Virus record (IMG/VR): IMGVR_UViG_3300005882_000544
Coordinates: 1 to 45,345 of that record
DNA: 45,345 nucleotides
Origin: a virus
Reading direction: 5' to 3' (one strand)
Positions 23,616-31,883 of the stretch are shown in pieces (positions within the stretch are counted from its first letter, which is position 1; each line of letters opens with the position of its first letter). Made by a program: the position numbers and the translations under genes. The notes under the pieces are model-generated. The model saw only the letters and a program-made list of their open reading frames with translations. It was not told the origin of the DNA and ran no database searches.

Positions 23616-24104
23616 ATGGAGAAACGTTATTACATTGCTTATGGCAGCAACCTTAATATCAGACAAATGAGGATGCGATGCCCATCAGCACGAATCATTG
23701 GTACATCGAAGATTCAAGATTATGAATTACTTTTTAAAGGCAGTCGAACAGGCTCTTACCTAACCATTGAGCCAAAGGATGGAAGCAGTGTTCCTGTTGC
23801 AATATGGTCAGTCACTAAGGAAGATGAGGATGCACTTGACCATTATGAAGGATTCCCAATCTTTTATTACAAGAAGGAAATGGAACTACCGATTAAAAGT
23901 ATTAAGTCTGGAAAGATACGAATCAGAAAATGCTTTGTGTATATCATGCATGAGGAGAGTGAAATAGGAGTTCCTTCCCTATCGTATGTCAGCACTTGTC
24001 TGGAGGGATATATCAACTTTGGCTTTGATGAACATTTTCTTTCGGAGGCACAACTTAAATCAGAGGAGGCATTTAGCTATGGAAAAAGAAATAAGCGAAA
24101 CTAA
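23616..24104 (+). CDS. Gamma-glutamylcyclotransferase-like (AIG2 family) protein
   Basis: A 162-residue protein with the signature YIAYGSNLNIRQM (about 5-17) and the acidic loop DEDALDHYEGFPIFYYKKEM, which contains the catalytic Glu (near 79). GGAAAGGA precedes the ATG. In this family the enzyme releases 5-oxoproline from gamma-glutamyl amides or cleaves related conjugates. Its position directly after an amidoligase suggests that one makes and the other breaks an amide-linked product, perhaps a modification of protein or DNA-linked amines. The real substrate cannot be read from the sequence. The next gene overlaps its end by 26 nt. Confidence 0.9.
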   Translation: MEKRYYIAYGSNLNIRQMRMRCPSARIIGTSKIQDYELLFKGSRTGSYLTIEPKDGSSVPVAIWSVTKEDEDALDHYEGFPIFYYKKEMELPIKSIKSGKIRIRKCFVYIMHEESEIGVPSLSYVSTCLEGYINFGFDEHFLSEAQLKSEEAFSYGKRNKRN

Positions 24105-24282
24105 AATATGTCCAAGGTGTGGAAAGGCATACCATTCTGCTCCAGCATTATCCCGTGTGGATAATCAAACGCTTATCTGCCCTGATTGTGGAACAAGGGA
24201 GGCACTTGAGAGTATGGGGGTAGATCAGGCAGAACAGGAACAGATATTAGATACCATCCACAGATGTGGCAGTAACAAATAA
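24079..24282 (+). CDS. Small zinc-ribbon protein (67 aa)
   Basis: ATG 24079 follows GAGGAGG and begins MEKEISETKICPRCGKAY. Two Cys pairs, CPRC and CPDC, separated by 23 residues form one zinc ribbon. The tail (ESMGVDQAEQEQILDTIHRC) is helical with a final Cys. It overlaps the upstream gene by 26 nt. A DNA- or protein-binding helper role is probable, but no specific function is known. Confidence 0.75.
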   Translation: MEKEISETKICPRCGKAYHSAPALSRVDNQTLICPDCGTREALESMGVDQAEQEQILDTIHRCGSNK

Positions 24283-24298
24283 AAAGTAAAGATATTTA

Positions 24299-24355
24299 AG
24301 AGCAGTTCTTTCGGGGACTGTTCTTTGTGTAGTCGCTATTATGGCGGCTATTTTT
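24299..24355 (+). terminator. Two tandem terminator-like hairpins before the large terminase
   Basis: AGAGCAGT (24299-24306) pairs with ACTGTTCT (24317-24324), extended by TC/GG. AGTCGC (24331-24336) pairs with GCGGCT (24344-24349), followed by ATTTTTATT. They separate the cargo block from the packaging operon; one or both may act as an attenuator rather than a full stop. Confidence 0.6.
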
Positions 24356-24379
24356 ATTGCGAGGAAGGAGGCAACGATA

Positions 24380-25981
24380 GTGAGAAAGTTAAAGAAATAT
24401 ACACCAACTAAATTCAAAGAAAAATCATCTGTCTATGATAAGGATGCAGCTGATTATGCAGTGAATTTTATCGAGTGCCTCTGTCATACAAAAGGTACAT
24501 GGGCAGGAAAGTCTTTTGAATTAATAGATTGGCAAGAAAAAATAATTCGAGATGTATTTGGAACTTTAAAGCCAAATGGATATCGTCAGTTTAATACAGC
24601 TTATATTGAAATTCCAAAGAAACAAGGTAAATCAGAACTTGCAGCTGCCGTGGCACTTCTTCTTTGTTGTGGTGATGGAGAAGAAAGAGCAGAGGTATAC
24701 GGATGTGCAGCAGATAGACAACAGGCAACCATCGTATTTGATGTGGCAGCAGATATGGTGAGAATGTGTCCGGCTCTTTCCAAAAGAGTGAAGATACTTG
24801 CCTCACAAAAACGAATTGTATTCCAACCTACAAATAGCTTTTATCAGGTGTTATCGGCAGAGGCATACAGTAAGCATGGATTTAATATTCATGGAGTTGT
24901 ATTTGATGAATTGCATACACAACCGAATAGAAAATTATTTGATGTTATGACAAAAGGTTCTGGTGATGCCAGAATGCAGCCACTGTATTTCTTGATTACT
25001 ACAGCTGGTACGGATACGAATTCAATTTGTTATGAAACCCATCAAAAAGCAAAGGATATTTTGGAAGGAAGAAAAAATGACTCGACCTTCTACCCTGTTA
25101 TCTATGGTGCTGATGAAAGTGATGATTGGACGGATCCTAAGGTATGGAAGAAAGCAAATCCATCACTTGATATTACAGTAGGTATTGATAAGGTTAAAGC
25201 CGCCTGTGAATCAGCAAAGCAAAATCCAGGTGAGGAGAATTCATTTAGACAGTTGAGATTAAATCAATGGGTTAAACAGGCAATCAGATGGATGCCTATG
25301 GATAAATGGGATGCATGTTCCTTTAAAGTGGATGAGGAGGATTTGGAAGGGCGTGTATGCTATGGTGGTCTCGACCTTTCATCTACAACAGATATTACGG
25401 CATTCGTATTAGTATTCCCTCCTGTTGATGAGGAAGATAAATTTGTAGTATTACCGTATTTTTGGATTCCAGAAGAAACACTCGACCTTCGTGTTAAAAG
25501 AGACCATGTTCCCTATGATGTCTGGGAGCGACAAGGTTACCTTCAGACAACAGAGGGCAATGTAGTTCATTATGGTTATATTGAAAAGTTTATTGAATCA
25601 CTTGGAGAAAAATATAACATCCGAGAAATTGCATTTGACCGTTGGGGTGCGGTTCAGATGGTACAGAATCTAGAAGGAATGGGATTTACAGTAGTTCCTT
25701 TTGGGCAGGGATTTAAGGATATGAGTCCTCCGACAAAGGAATTGATGAAATTAACATTAGAGCAGAAACTCGCTCATGGTGGACATCCTGTTCTTCGCTG
25801 GATGATGGATAACATTTTCATCAGGACAGACCCTGCGGGAAATATTAAAGCTGATAAAGAGAAATCCACAGAGAAGATTGATGGTGCAGTTGCAACAATT
25901 ATGGGACTGGATAGAGCAATTCGATGTGGAAACGAAGTCACGGCATCTGTTTATGATGAGCGTGGCATTTTGTTTATTTAG
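24380..25981 (+). CDS. terL: Terminase large subunit
   Basis: A 533-residue protein. GTG 24380 is chosen because AAGGAGG lies 9 nt before it, whereas the earlier ATG at 24341 is inside a hairpin. The ATPase has a deviant Walker A IPKKQGKSE (about 78-86) and Walker B GVVFDELH (about 169-176) followed by LITTAGTDTNS. The RNase H-like nuclease has CYGGLDLSSTTDI (Asp near 328), EIAFDRWG and KIDGAVATIM (Asp near 502). This is the HK97/phage terminase_1 type and drives DNA packaging with the small subunit at 17122. Confidence 0.95.
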   Translation: MRKLKKYTPTKFKEKSSVYDKDAADYAVNFIECLCHTKGTWAGKSFELIDWQEKIIRDVFGTLKPNGYRQFNTAYIEIPKKQGKSELAAAVALLLCCGDGEERAEVYGCAADRQQATIVFDVAADMVRMCPALSKRVKILASQKRIVFQPTNSFYQVLSAEAYSKHGFNIHGVVFDELHTQPNRKLFDVMTKGSGDARMQPLYFLITTAGTDTNSICYETHQKAKDILEGRKNDSTFYPVIYGADESDDWTDPKVWKKANPSLDITVGIDKVKAACESAKQNPGEENSFRQLRLNQWVKQAIRWMPMDKWDACSFKVDEEDLEGRVCYGGLDLSSTTDITAFVLVFPPVDEEDKFVVLPYFWIPEETLDLRVKRDHVPYDVWERQGYLQTTEGNVVHYGYIEKFIESLGEKYNIREIAFDRWGAVQMVQNLEGMGFTVVPFGQGFKDMSPPTKELMKLTLEQKLAHGGHPVLRWMMDNIFIRTDPAGNIKADKEKSTEKIDGAVATIMGLDRAIRCGNEVTASVYDERGILFI

Positions 25982-25999
25982 GAAGGAGCGTGGTCGCTT

Positions 26000-27382
26000 A
26001 TGGGAATTATATCGGGATTATTTAGGTCAAGAGATAAGCCTATGACCGATAGTACGAATGGCAGTGGATATCGTTTTTGGTTTGGTAGTTCAACAGCAGG
26101 AAAGCCGGTAAATGAAAGGTCTGCCATGCAGATGACCGCGGTGTATGCCTGTGTAAGAATATTATCAGAGGCTATTGCAGGACTTCCACTACACTTATAT
26201 CGCTATACAGATAACGGTGGCAAAGAAAAAGCGATGGACAATGCGTTGTACTTCTTACTTCATGATGAACCAAACCCTGAAATGACATCCTTTGTGTTTC
26301 GGGAAACATTAATGACTCATTTGCTTTTGTGGGGAAATGCCTATGCTCAGATTATTCGTAATGGTAAAGGAGAAGTTGTAGCGCTATATCCTCTTATGCC
26401 AAATCGAATGACTGTAGACAGAGATGATAAGGGGCATATTTATTATCAATATCAAGTATCGGATTCGGATGTTCACACTAGGAAAACAGGAACAGTGAAT
26501 TTAAAACCATCCGATGTTCTTCATGTTCCTGGTCTTGGATTTGATGGTCTTGTTGGATATTCTCCAATAGCTATGGCTAAGAATGCGATAGGTCTTGCCA
26601 TTGCCACAGAGGAATATGGAGCCAAGTTTTTTGCTAATGGAGCAACCCCAGGAGGATTACTTGAATATCCAGGAACAGTAAAGAATCCAGATGCCATTCG
26701 TGAAAGTTGGAATAAAGGTTTCAACGGAAACAACACTCACAAGGTTGCAATTTTAGAAGAAGGGATGAAGTATACACCGATTTCTATTTCTCCTAACGAG
26801 GCACAGTTCCTCGAAACAAGAAAATTTCAGATTGATGAAATAGCTCGAATCTTCAGAGTGCCACCTCATATGGTGGGTGATTTGGAGAAATCGAGCTTTT
26901 CTAATATTGAGCAGCAGTCTTTGGAATTTGTGAAGTACACTCTTGAGCCTTGGCTTGTACGGTGGGAGCAATCAATGATTCGTTCACTTGTTCCACAAAA
27001 AGATAAAGCTGCTTATTTTATCAAGTTCAATGTAGACGGACTTCTTCGTGGTGATTATGCAAGCCGTATGAGTGGCTATGCAACTGCGAGACAGAATGGT
27101 TGGATGAGTGCCAATGATATCCGTGAACTTGAGAACTTAGACCGTATCCCTGTGGAGCAGGGTGGTGACCTGTATCTTATCAATGGCAATATGACCAAGC
27201 TTGAGGATGCAGGGATTTTTGCAGTAAGTACAAATACAAACGGAGAGGAGGAAGATTCTGATGAAAACGAAGAAGTTCTGGAAATGGACAAACAGGATGG
27301 TAACGAATCAGGAAACGATGCAACAGACTCAGGAGAGAGTTCTGACAATAAACGGAACAATCGCAGAAGAAAGCTGGTTTGA
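26000..27382 (+). CDS. Portal protein, HK97 family
   Basis: A 460-residue portal protein: MGIISGLFRSRDKP start, then AMQMTAVYACVRILSEAIAG (about 42-61), a typical LLLWGNAYAQIIRNGKG, and the conserved FRVPPHMVGDLEKSSFSNIEQQ near 290. The C-terminus is disordered and charged (EEEDSDENEEVLEMDK, ending RRKLV). GGAAGGAGCG is upstream. It forms the dodecameric DNA gate of the capsid. The protease gene starts inside its end, giving a 122-nt overlap in another frame. Confidence 0.95.
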   Translation: MGIISGLFRSRDKPMTDSTNGSGYRFWFGSSTAGKPVNERSAMQMTAVYACVRILSEAIAGLPLHLYRYTDNGGKEKAMDNALYFLLHDEPNPEMTSFVFRETLMTHLLLWGNAYAQIIRNGKGEVVALYPLMPNRMTVDRDDKGHIYYQYQVSDSDVHTRKTGTVNLKPSDVLHVPGLGFDGLVGYSPIAMAKNAIGLAIATEEYGAKFFANGATPGGLLEYPGTVKNPDAIRESWNKGFNGNNTHKVAILEEGMKYTPISISPNEAQFLETRKFQIDEIARIFRVPPHMVGDLEKSSFSNIEQQSLEFVKYTLEPWLVRWEQSMIRSLVPQKDKAAYFIKFNVDGLLRGDYASRMSGYATARQNGWMSANDIRELENLDRIPVEQGGDLYLINGNMTKLEDAGIFAVSTNTNGEEEDSDENEEVLEMDKQDGNESGNDATDSGESSDNKRNNRRRKLV

Positions 27383-28022
27383 TGATGATGTTACCCCACA
27401 GCTGTTTAAGGATGAACTAAATGCAGGTACAGGAGATATCACGGTATGGATTAACAGTCCAGGTGGCGATTGTGTAGCGGCTGCTCAAATCTACAACTTA
27501 CTTGTGGATTATAAAGGGGCTGTCACAGTAAAGATTGACGGAATTGCAGCGTCAGCAGCATCTGTTATTGCAATGGCAGGTACAAAAGTTATGGTATCCC
27601 CTGTTTCCATGATGATGATTCACAACCCTGCAACAGTGGCATTTGGTAGTTCGGCAGAGATGCAAAAAGCTATTGCTATGTTGGAAGAAGTAAAAGAATC
27701 CATCATCAATGCCTACGAAATTAAAACAGGTATGAGTAGAGCCAAGTTATCACATCTAATGGATGCAGAAACTTGGATGGATGCACACAGTGCCGTCGAA
27801 CTTGGATTTGCAGACGAAATTATGAAACGTTCTGTGGATCAGGAGGAAGACGGAGAAGATGAAGAACAAAAAAAGGGTGTGACATTGTTCTCACCAATTG
27901 CTGTTACAAATTCGCTTATGGATAAGTTGGCAAAGAAATGCCATATAGAGAAACCCGAAGTCAAAGAACGCACTGTATCAGATTTGATGGAGCGTTTAGA
28001 AATTATCAAAAATCACATTTAA
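27261..28022 (+). CDS. Prohead protease, ClpP-like (S14)
   Basis: A 253-residue protease starting MKTKKFWKWTNRMVTN with GAGGAGGAAG before the ATG, 122 nt inside the portal gene. The core has WINSPGGDCVAAAQIYN (about 68-84), DGIAASAASVIAMAG with the catalytic Ser near 98, MMMIHNPAT with the His near 120, and later Asp in the helical region. Such ClpP-fold proteases cut the capsid scaffold domain. The tail is charged. Placement between portal and capsid is standard for HK97-type phages. Confidence 0.93.
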   Translation: MKTKKFWKWTNRMVTNQETMQQTQERVLTINGTIAEESWFDDDVTPQLFKDELNAGTGDITVWINSPGGDCVAAAQIYNLLVDYKGAVTVKIDGIAASAASVIAMAGTKVMVSPVSMMMIHNPATVAFGSSAEMQKAIAMLEEVKESIINAYEIKTGMSRAKLSHLMDAETWMDAHSAVELGFADEIMKRSVDQEEDGEDEEQKKGVTLFSPIAVTNSLMDKLAKKCHIEKPEVKERTVSDLMERLEIIKNHI

Positions 28023-28038
28023 TGGAGGAAGAAAAATT

Positions 28039-29220
28039 ATGACTATTTTAGAATTGCGTGAGAAACGTAACACAGCTTGGAATGCAGCTAAAGCATTCTT
28101 AGATTCACATCGTACTGAAAAAGGTACACTGACAGCTGAGGATGATGCAACATACGGACGTATGGAACAGGAAATCAATGACCTTGGTAAAGAGATTGCT
28201 CGTATGGAGCGTCAGGAACAAATGGAGGCAGAACTTAGTAAGCCAGTAAATACACCTCTTACTACTAAGCCTGGAATGAATAAAACAAAAGAAGAAAAGA
28301 CAGGACGAGCATCTGATGCGTATAAGGTAGCAATGCTTGATGCAATCCGTTCTAACTTCAAACGTGTTAATAACGTATTGCAGGAAGGTGTCGATGCTGA
28401 TGGTGGATTCCTTGTGCCAGAAGAATATGACCATCGTCTAATTGATGTTCTTGATGAAGAGAATATTGTTCGTACTCTTGCAACAAAGATTACTACAAGC
28501 GGAGAGCATAAAATCAATATTGCAGCTACAAAGCCTGCAGCATCATGGATTGAAGAAGGTGGAGCATTAACATTTGGAGATGCAACTTTTGACCAGATTT
28601 TAATGGATGCCCATAAACTTCATGTGGCTATCAAAGTTACAGAAGAATTGCTTTATGATAATGCTTTCGGTCTTGAAAACTATATCATCACTCAGTTTGG
28701 TAAGGCACTTGCTAATGCAGAAGAAGATGCGTTTTTAAATGGTGATGGTGTTGGTAAGCCACTTGGTATCTTTGCCACAACAGGTGGTGGAGTAGTAGAA
28801 GATACACTTACAGCAGCAATCAAATCAGATGATGTTATGGGACTTGTATATGCATTAAAACGTCCATATCGTAAAAATGCATCATTCATTATGAATGATA
28901 AGACACTTGCAGCGATTCGTAAGTTGAAGGATAACAACGGTGCTTATATCTGGCAGCCTTCCTATCAGCTTGGAGAACCTGATAGAATTCTTGGATATGC
29001 TGTTCACACATCAGCCTATGCTCCAGAAGATGCTATCGCATTTGGTGATTACAAATATTACAACATCGGTGACCGTGGCACTCGTTCTTTCAAGCAGCTA
29101 AATGAATTGTTTGCAGGAAATGGCATGATTGGTTATGTTGCAAAAGAACGTGTGGATGGAAAACTTGTACTCCCAGAGGCAGTTCAGATTTTGAAATTAC
29201 AGGCTACTACAAAAGCCTAA
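28039..29220 (+). CDS. Major capsid protein, HK97 fold
   Basis: A 393-residue capsid protein. Residues 1-75 form a coiled-coil delta domain (LRDKRNTAW-like start, MEQEINDLGKEIARMERQEQ), which the ClpP-like protease is expected to remove near residue 95-110. The HK97 shell follows: GGFLVPEEYDHRLIDVLDEE, ASWIEEGGALTFGDATFDQI, EDAFLNGDGVGKPLGIF. GGAGG precedes the ATG and a terminator hairpin follows it. Length and motifs are complete. Confidence 0.95.
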   Translation: MTILELREKRNTAWNAAKAFLDSHRTEKGTLTAEDDATYGRMEQEINDLGKEIARMERQEQMEAELSKPVNTPLTTKPGMNKTKEEKTGRASDAYKVAMLDAIRSNFKRVNNVLQEGVDADGGFLVPEEYDHRLIDVLDEENIVRTLATKITTSGEHKINIAATKPAASWIEEGGALTFGDATFDQILMDAHKLHVAIKVTEELLYDNAFGLENYIITQFGKALANAEEDAFLNGDGVGKPLGIFATTGGGVVEDTLTAAIKSDDVMGLVYALKRPYRKNASFIMNDKTLAAIRKLKDNNGAYIWQPSYQLGEPDRILGYAVHTSAYAPEDAIAFGDYKYYNIGDRGTRSFKQLNELFAGNGMIGYVAKERVDGKLVLPEAVQILKLQATTKA

Positions 29221-29227
29221 ATAAAAA

Positions 29228-29263
29228 CAGCAGTGTCACTTAGAAAACGGCACTGCTGATTTT
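29228..29263 (+). terminator. Terminator after the capsid gene
   Basis: CAGCAGTG (29228-29235) and CACTGCTG (29251-29258) form a perfect 8-bp stem with a 15-nt loop followed by ATTTT. It would lower expression of the connector genes relative to the capsid. Confidence 0.8.
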
Positions 29264-29286
29264 CATGATTAGAGGTGGTGATAGAT

Positions 29287-29562
29287 ATGATTGTGACATT
29301 AGAAGAAATGAAACAGTACCTTCGTGTGGATTATGAAGATGATGATTCCCTTATCGTGTACTTGATGCAAAGTGCAAAGAGAATTTGTATGGATATTATT
29401 AGAACGGATGATGCTGCTGTGTTTCAAGCAGATGATAATGCGAAGGCAGCCATGATGTATACGGTTGGTTATTTGTATGAACATAGAGAAGATGCAGACC
29501 ATCATGCCCTGATGATTACTCTTCGCTCACTGCTATTTGGCAGCAGACAGGAGGGATTCTAA
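29287..29562 (+). CDS. Head-tail connector, HK97 gp6-like
   Basis: A 91-residue helical protein (MIVTLEEMKQYLRVDYEDDD, then AAMMYTVGYLYEHRED). This is the usual gp6-like connector that attaches to the portal ring. ATG 29287 has GAGGTGGTG upstream; the ATG at 29275 belongs to the leader. Its stop shares bases with the next ATG (TAATG), so translation is coupled. Confidence 0.88.
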   Translation: MIVTLEEMKQYLRVDYEDDDSLIVYLMQSAKRICMDIIRTDDAAVFQADDNAKAAMMYTVGYLYEHREDADHHALMITLRSLLFGSRQEGF

Positions 29563-29894
29563 TGGAAATTGGATTATTAAATGTTTATGTAGTATTTCAG
29601 AAAAACGCTGTGGTGGTTGATGCCATTGGAAATCATACAAATACCTGGGAGGATTACTATTCATGTCACGCTACAGTGAGTGGCGAGGGGGGAAAAGAAG
29701 TATCCGTTGCAGGAATGATAGTGGATGATTCTGACCTGTCTTTTACAGTCAGATATTGTAGGAAGGCATCCGTAATTGAGTCCACAAAATACAGAATACT
29801 TTTTTCTGGAGAACTATATGACATCCTTTCTGTTGACCATATGAATTACAAAAAGAATAGTTTGAAATTCAAATGTAAGAAAGTGAGGAAGTAA
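29562..29894 (+). CDS. Head closure protein
   Basis: A 110-residue beta-rich protein (MEIGLLNVYVVFQK; ...YRILFSGELYDILSVDHMNY...). The pattern matches SPP1 gp16-type head closure proteins, which plug the connector after packaging. It overlaps the previous gene by one base and is followed 2 nt later by the gp10-like gene, so it belongs to the same translation unit. Confidence 0.82.
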   Translation: MEIGLLNVYVVFQKNAVVVDAIGNHTNTWEDYYSCHATVSGEGGKEVSVAGMIVDDSDLSFTVRYCRKASVIESTKYRILFSGELYDILSVDHMNYKKNSLKFKCKKVRK

Positions 29895-29896
29895 GT

Positions 29897-30277
29897 ATGA
29901 GTGACAGAGTTTCCATTGATTCAATGGCTACTGAAATTATGAAGGGACTGCAGGATTATGCAGACCTTGCTACAAGTGATTTAAAAAGTTCTGTTAGAAA
30001 AGCAGGTGCATCTGTAAGGAAAGAAATACAGGCAAACGCACCAAAGAATAAAGGCACTTATGCCAAAAGCTGGTCAGTAAAAAATACGAAGGAATCTGCA
30101 AATGTACTTGAAGTCACTGTCTATTCCAAGAACCGTTATCAGTTAGCACACCTTTTAGAATTTGGTCATGCAAAACGAGGTGGTGGAAGAACAACTGCTA
30201 AACCTCATATTGCACCAGCAGAAGAGAAAGCAATCTCGATTTTAGAACGAGAAATTGATAAAGCATTGGGAGGTTGA
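29897..30277 (+). CDS. HK97 gp10-like neck/tail protein
   Basis: A 126-residue protein with the HK97-gp10 family pattern: KAGASVRKEIQANAPKNKG, then LLEFGHAKRGGGR and KPHIAPAEEKAI. These proteins act at the neck between head and tail. The next gene starts at its stop (ATGA overlap at 30277). Confidence 0.9.
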   Translation: MSDRVSIDSMATEIMKGLQDYADLATSDLKSSVRKAGASVRKEIQANAPKNKGTYAKSWSVKNTKESANVLEVTVYSKNRYQLAHLLEFGHAKRGGGRTTAKPHIAPAEEKAISILEREIDKALGG

Positions 30278-30609
30278 TGATGGAAGAACTATTAACGATT
30301 TTAAAGAAATGTGGGATACCTTTTGCATATGACCATTTTGCAGAAGGAGAATCTCCTAATCCACCATTTATCTGTTATCTAATACCAGGTAGTGATAATT
30401 TTTCAGCGGATGGAAAAGCGTATTACAAAAAGAATGAAGTGAGAATAGAACTGTACACCGATACAAAGGACTTAGCGGTGGAACAGATGGTAGAGGATGC
30501 TCTTGATGCTGCCTCTATTTTTTATGGTAAATCCGAAACATGGATTGACAGCGAAAAGCTGTATGAAGTCCTATATCAATTTGAAATGGAGGGTACAAAC
30601 AATGCCTAA
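30277..30609 (+). CDS. Tail completion/terminator-like protein
   Basis: A 110-residue protein (MMEELLTILKKCGIPFAYDH; NPPFICYLIPGSDNFSADG; EVRIELYTDTKDLAVEQ). The order in the gene cluster (after gp10-like, before tail tube) and the pattern of a small alpha/beta protein fit a tail completion protein. TTG at 30274 was considered as a start; ATG 30277 overlaps the previous stop and is preferred. The tail tube gene starts 8 nt inside its end. Confidence 0.78.
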   Translation: MMEELLTILKKCGIPFAYDHFAEGESPNPPFICYLIPGSDNFSADGKAYYKKNEVRIELYTDTKDLAVEQMVEDALDAASIFYGKSETWIDSEKLYEVLYQFEMEGTNNA

Positions 30610-31240
30610 GAAAAACAAAGTTAAGTTTAATATCTGCAATGTCCATTATGCCCCAATTAGCGTGAGTGAGGAAGGAACAGTATCGTTTGAGACACCTGTG
30701 CCTATGCCTGGTGCTGTATCTATTGCAATGGATCCAACAGGAGAACCAGAATCATTTTATGCTGATGGAGTAGAATATTACACCATCAACAACAATCAAG
30801 GATATGAGGGTGATTTGGAACTTGCTATGATTCCAGAAGATTTTAGAACGGATATCTTAAAGGAAGAGGCAGATTCAAATAATGTACTTGTAGAAAATGC
30901 AAATAGTGAAACAGGAAGTTTTGCACTGTTATTCGAGTTTGATGGAGATATTCGTAAAATCCGTCATGTTCTTTATAACTGTTCTGCATCTCGTCCTACC
31001 ATTGAATCTAAAACCAATGAAGAGGATAAAGAAGTACAGACCGAAACACTGACTGTTAAAGCAAGACCTATGGCAAATGGATGTGTCAAAGCAAAAACAG
31101 GAGATAGCACCACTGATACAGTTTATACCAACTGGTACAAGAGTGTATATTCTCCAACAGTAGCAGTAGAAGAAACAGTGGCAACATTGTCGGCTACCAG
31201 TTCTACTAAGGCAACATCTACTACAACATCAAAAGCGTAA
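30602..31240 (+). CDS. Major tail (tube) protein
   Basis: A 212-residue tube protein. ATG 30602 (MPKKNKVKFNICNVHYAPIS) has GGAGG upstream; the 30497 extension lies in the previous gene. The body includes GAVSIAMDPTGEPESFYADG and YEGDLELAMIPEDFRTDIL, which are typical of phi13-type tail proteins. The last 20 residues are Thr/Ser-rich (ATLSATSSTKATSTTTSKA) and probably disordered. Abundant late protein. Confidence 0.9.
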   Translation: MPKKNKVKFNICNVHYAPISVSEEGTVSFETPVPMPGAVSIAMDPTGEPESFYADGVEYYTINNNQGYEGDLELAMIPEDFRTDILKEEADSNNVLVENANSETGSFALLFEFDGDIRKIRHVLYNCSASRPTIESKTNEEDKEVQTETLTVKARPMANGCVKAKTGDSTTDTVYTNWYKSVYSPTVAVEETVATLSATSSTKATSTTTSKA

Positions 31241-31253
31241 GGAGGATTAGCAG

Positions 31254-31631
31254 ATGAGCATGAAACAAAATATTGAGATTGATGGAAAGCAGGTGCCTTT
31301 TAGGGCATCTGCAGCAATTCCAAGAATTTATCGTATGAAGTTCCATCGTGATATTTATAAAGATTTGAGTTCACTTGAAAAGAGTATCGGTAATGGTGAT
31401 GCAGAGCAATCCAACTTGGATATGTTTTCTCTTGAAATGTTTGAGAATATTGCCTATATCATGGCCAAACACGCAGATGCATCAATTCCTGATACACCAG
31501 AAGAGTGGCTGGATGAGTTTAATACATTTTCTATATATCAGGTTCTTCCACAGTTAATTCAGTTATGGGGACTTAATATTCAAACTGAGGTAGATGCTAA
31601 AAAAAAGTTCGTCCAACAGACCGTGAAATGA
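31254..31631 (+). CDS. Tail assembly chaperone, gpG-like
   Basis: A 125-residue protein (QNIEIDGKQVPFRASAAIPRI, ...MFENIAYIMAKHADASIPDT..., ...FSIYQVLPQLIQLWGLN). It precedes the tape measure gene, as gpG does in lambda-like phages. Near its end, eight A residues (31599-31606) and the heptamer A-AAA-AAG give a -1 slip site, so a fused gpGT product is expected. The chaperone holds the tape measure during tail assembly. Confidence 0.88.
   Translation: MSMKQNIEIDGKQVPFRASAAIPRIYRMKFHRDIYKDLSSLEKSIGNGDAEQSNLDMFSLEMFENIAYIMAKHADASIPDTPEEWLDEFNTFSIYQVLPQLIQLWGLNIQTEVDAKKKFVQQTVK
31601..31607 (+). other. Programmed -1 frameshift site A AAA AAG
   Basis: The zero frame reads GCT AAA AAA AAG TTC. The heptamer A-AAA-AAG is the same as the dnaX slip site. 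A -1 shift carries translation into a frame that runs from 31607 to the stop at 31790-31792 and codes a 61-residue extension. Downstream pairing that would stimulate the slip was not evident. Confidence 0.7.
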
Positions 31632-31792
31632 CAACGCCATTATTCCTGCTAAGATGTGTGCAACTTGGCTTATCCATTCGTGACTTGGATTTACTTACGA
31701 TTGGAATGGTCAATGATATGTTCGCAGAAAGTAGGAATGATGATTATGAGTATGATACTCTTGCAACACAGGAGGACTTTGATAAATTTTAG
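31628..31792 (+). CDS. gpT-like extension of the tail chaperone (by frameshift, or restart at 31628)
   Basis: In the -1 frame from the slip site the product continues as ...REMTTPLFLLRCVQLGLSIRD, then LDLLTIGMVNDMFAES and ends EDFDKF. The sequence LSIRDLDLLTIGMV is typical of the T part of siphophage chaperones. An ATG at 31628 overlaps the gpG stop (ATGA), so a separate 54-residue protein is the alternative. The fused gpGT would be about 179 residues. Confidence 0.72.
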   Translation: MTTPLFLLRCVQLGLSIRDLDLLTIGMVNDMFAESRNDDYEYDTLATQEDFDKF

Positions 31793-31793
31793 C

Positions 31794-31822
31794 TTGACAT
31801 AGTTGCACAATGCCATTATAAT
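31794..31822 (+). promoter_or_regulatory. Consensus sigma-70 promoter of the inserted unit
   Basis: Perfect TTGACA (31794-31799), a 17-nt spacer and perfect TATAAT (31817-31822), starting 2 nt after the chaperone stop. This is the strongest promoter in the window and lies inside the tail operon. Confidence 0.9.
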
Positions 31823-31860
31823 AAATTCATAAACATAGTTGCACAACATCACAATGCAAC
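31797..31860 (+). promoter_or_regulatory. Repeated operator-like sites
   Basis: ACATAGTTGCACAA occurs twice in direct orientation at 31797-31810 (over the -35 and spacer) and 31833-31846 (after the -10), 36 nt apart, and an inverted TGCAAC half-site follows at 31855-31860. The placement suits repression by the ribbon-helix-helix protein encoded just downstream. Confidence 0.65.
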
Positions 31861-31883
31861 ATAAATTAAAGGAGGAATTAGCT

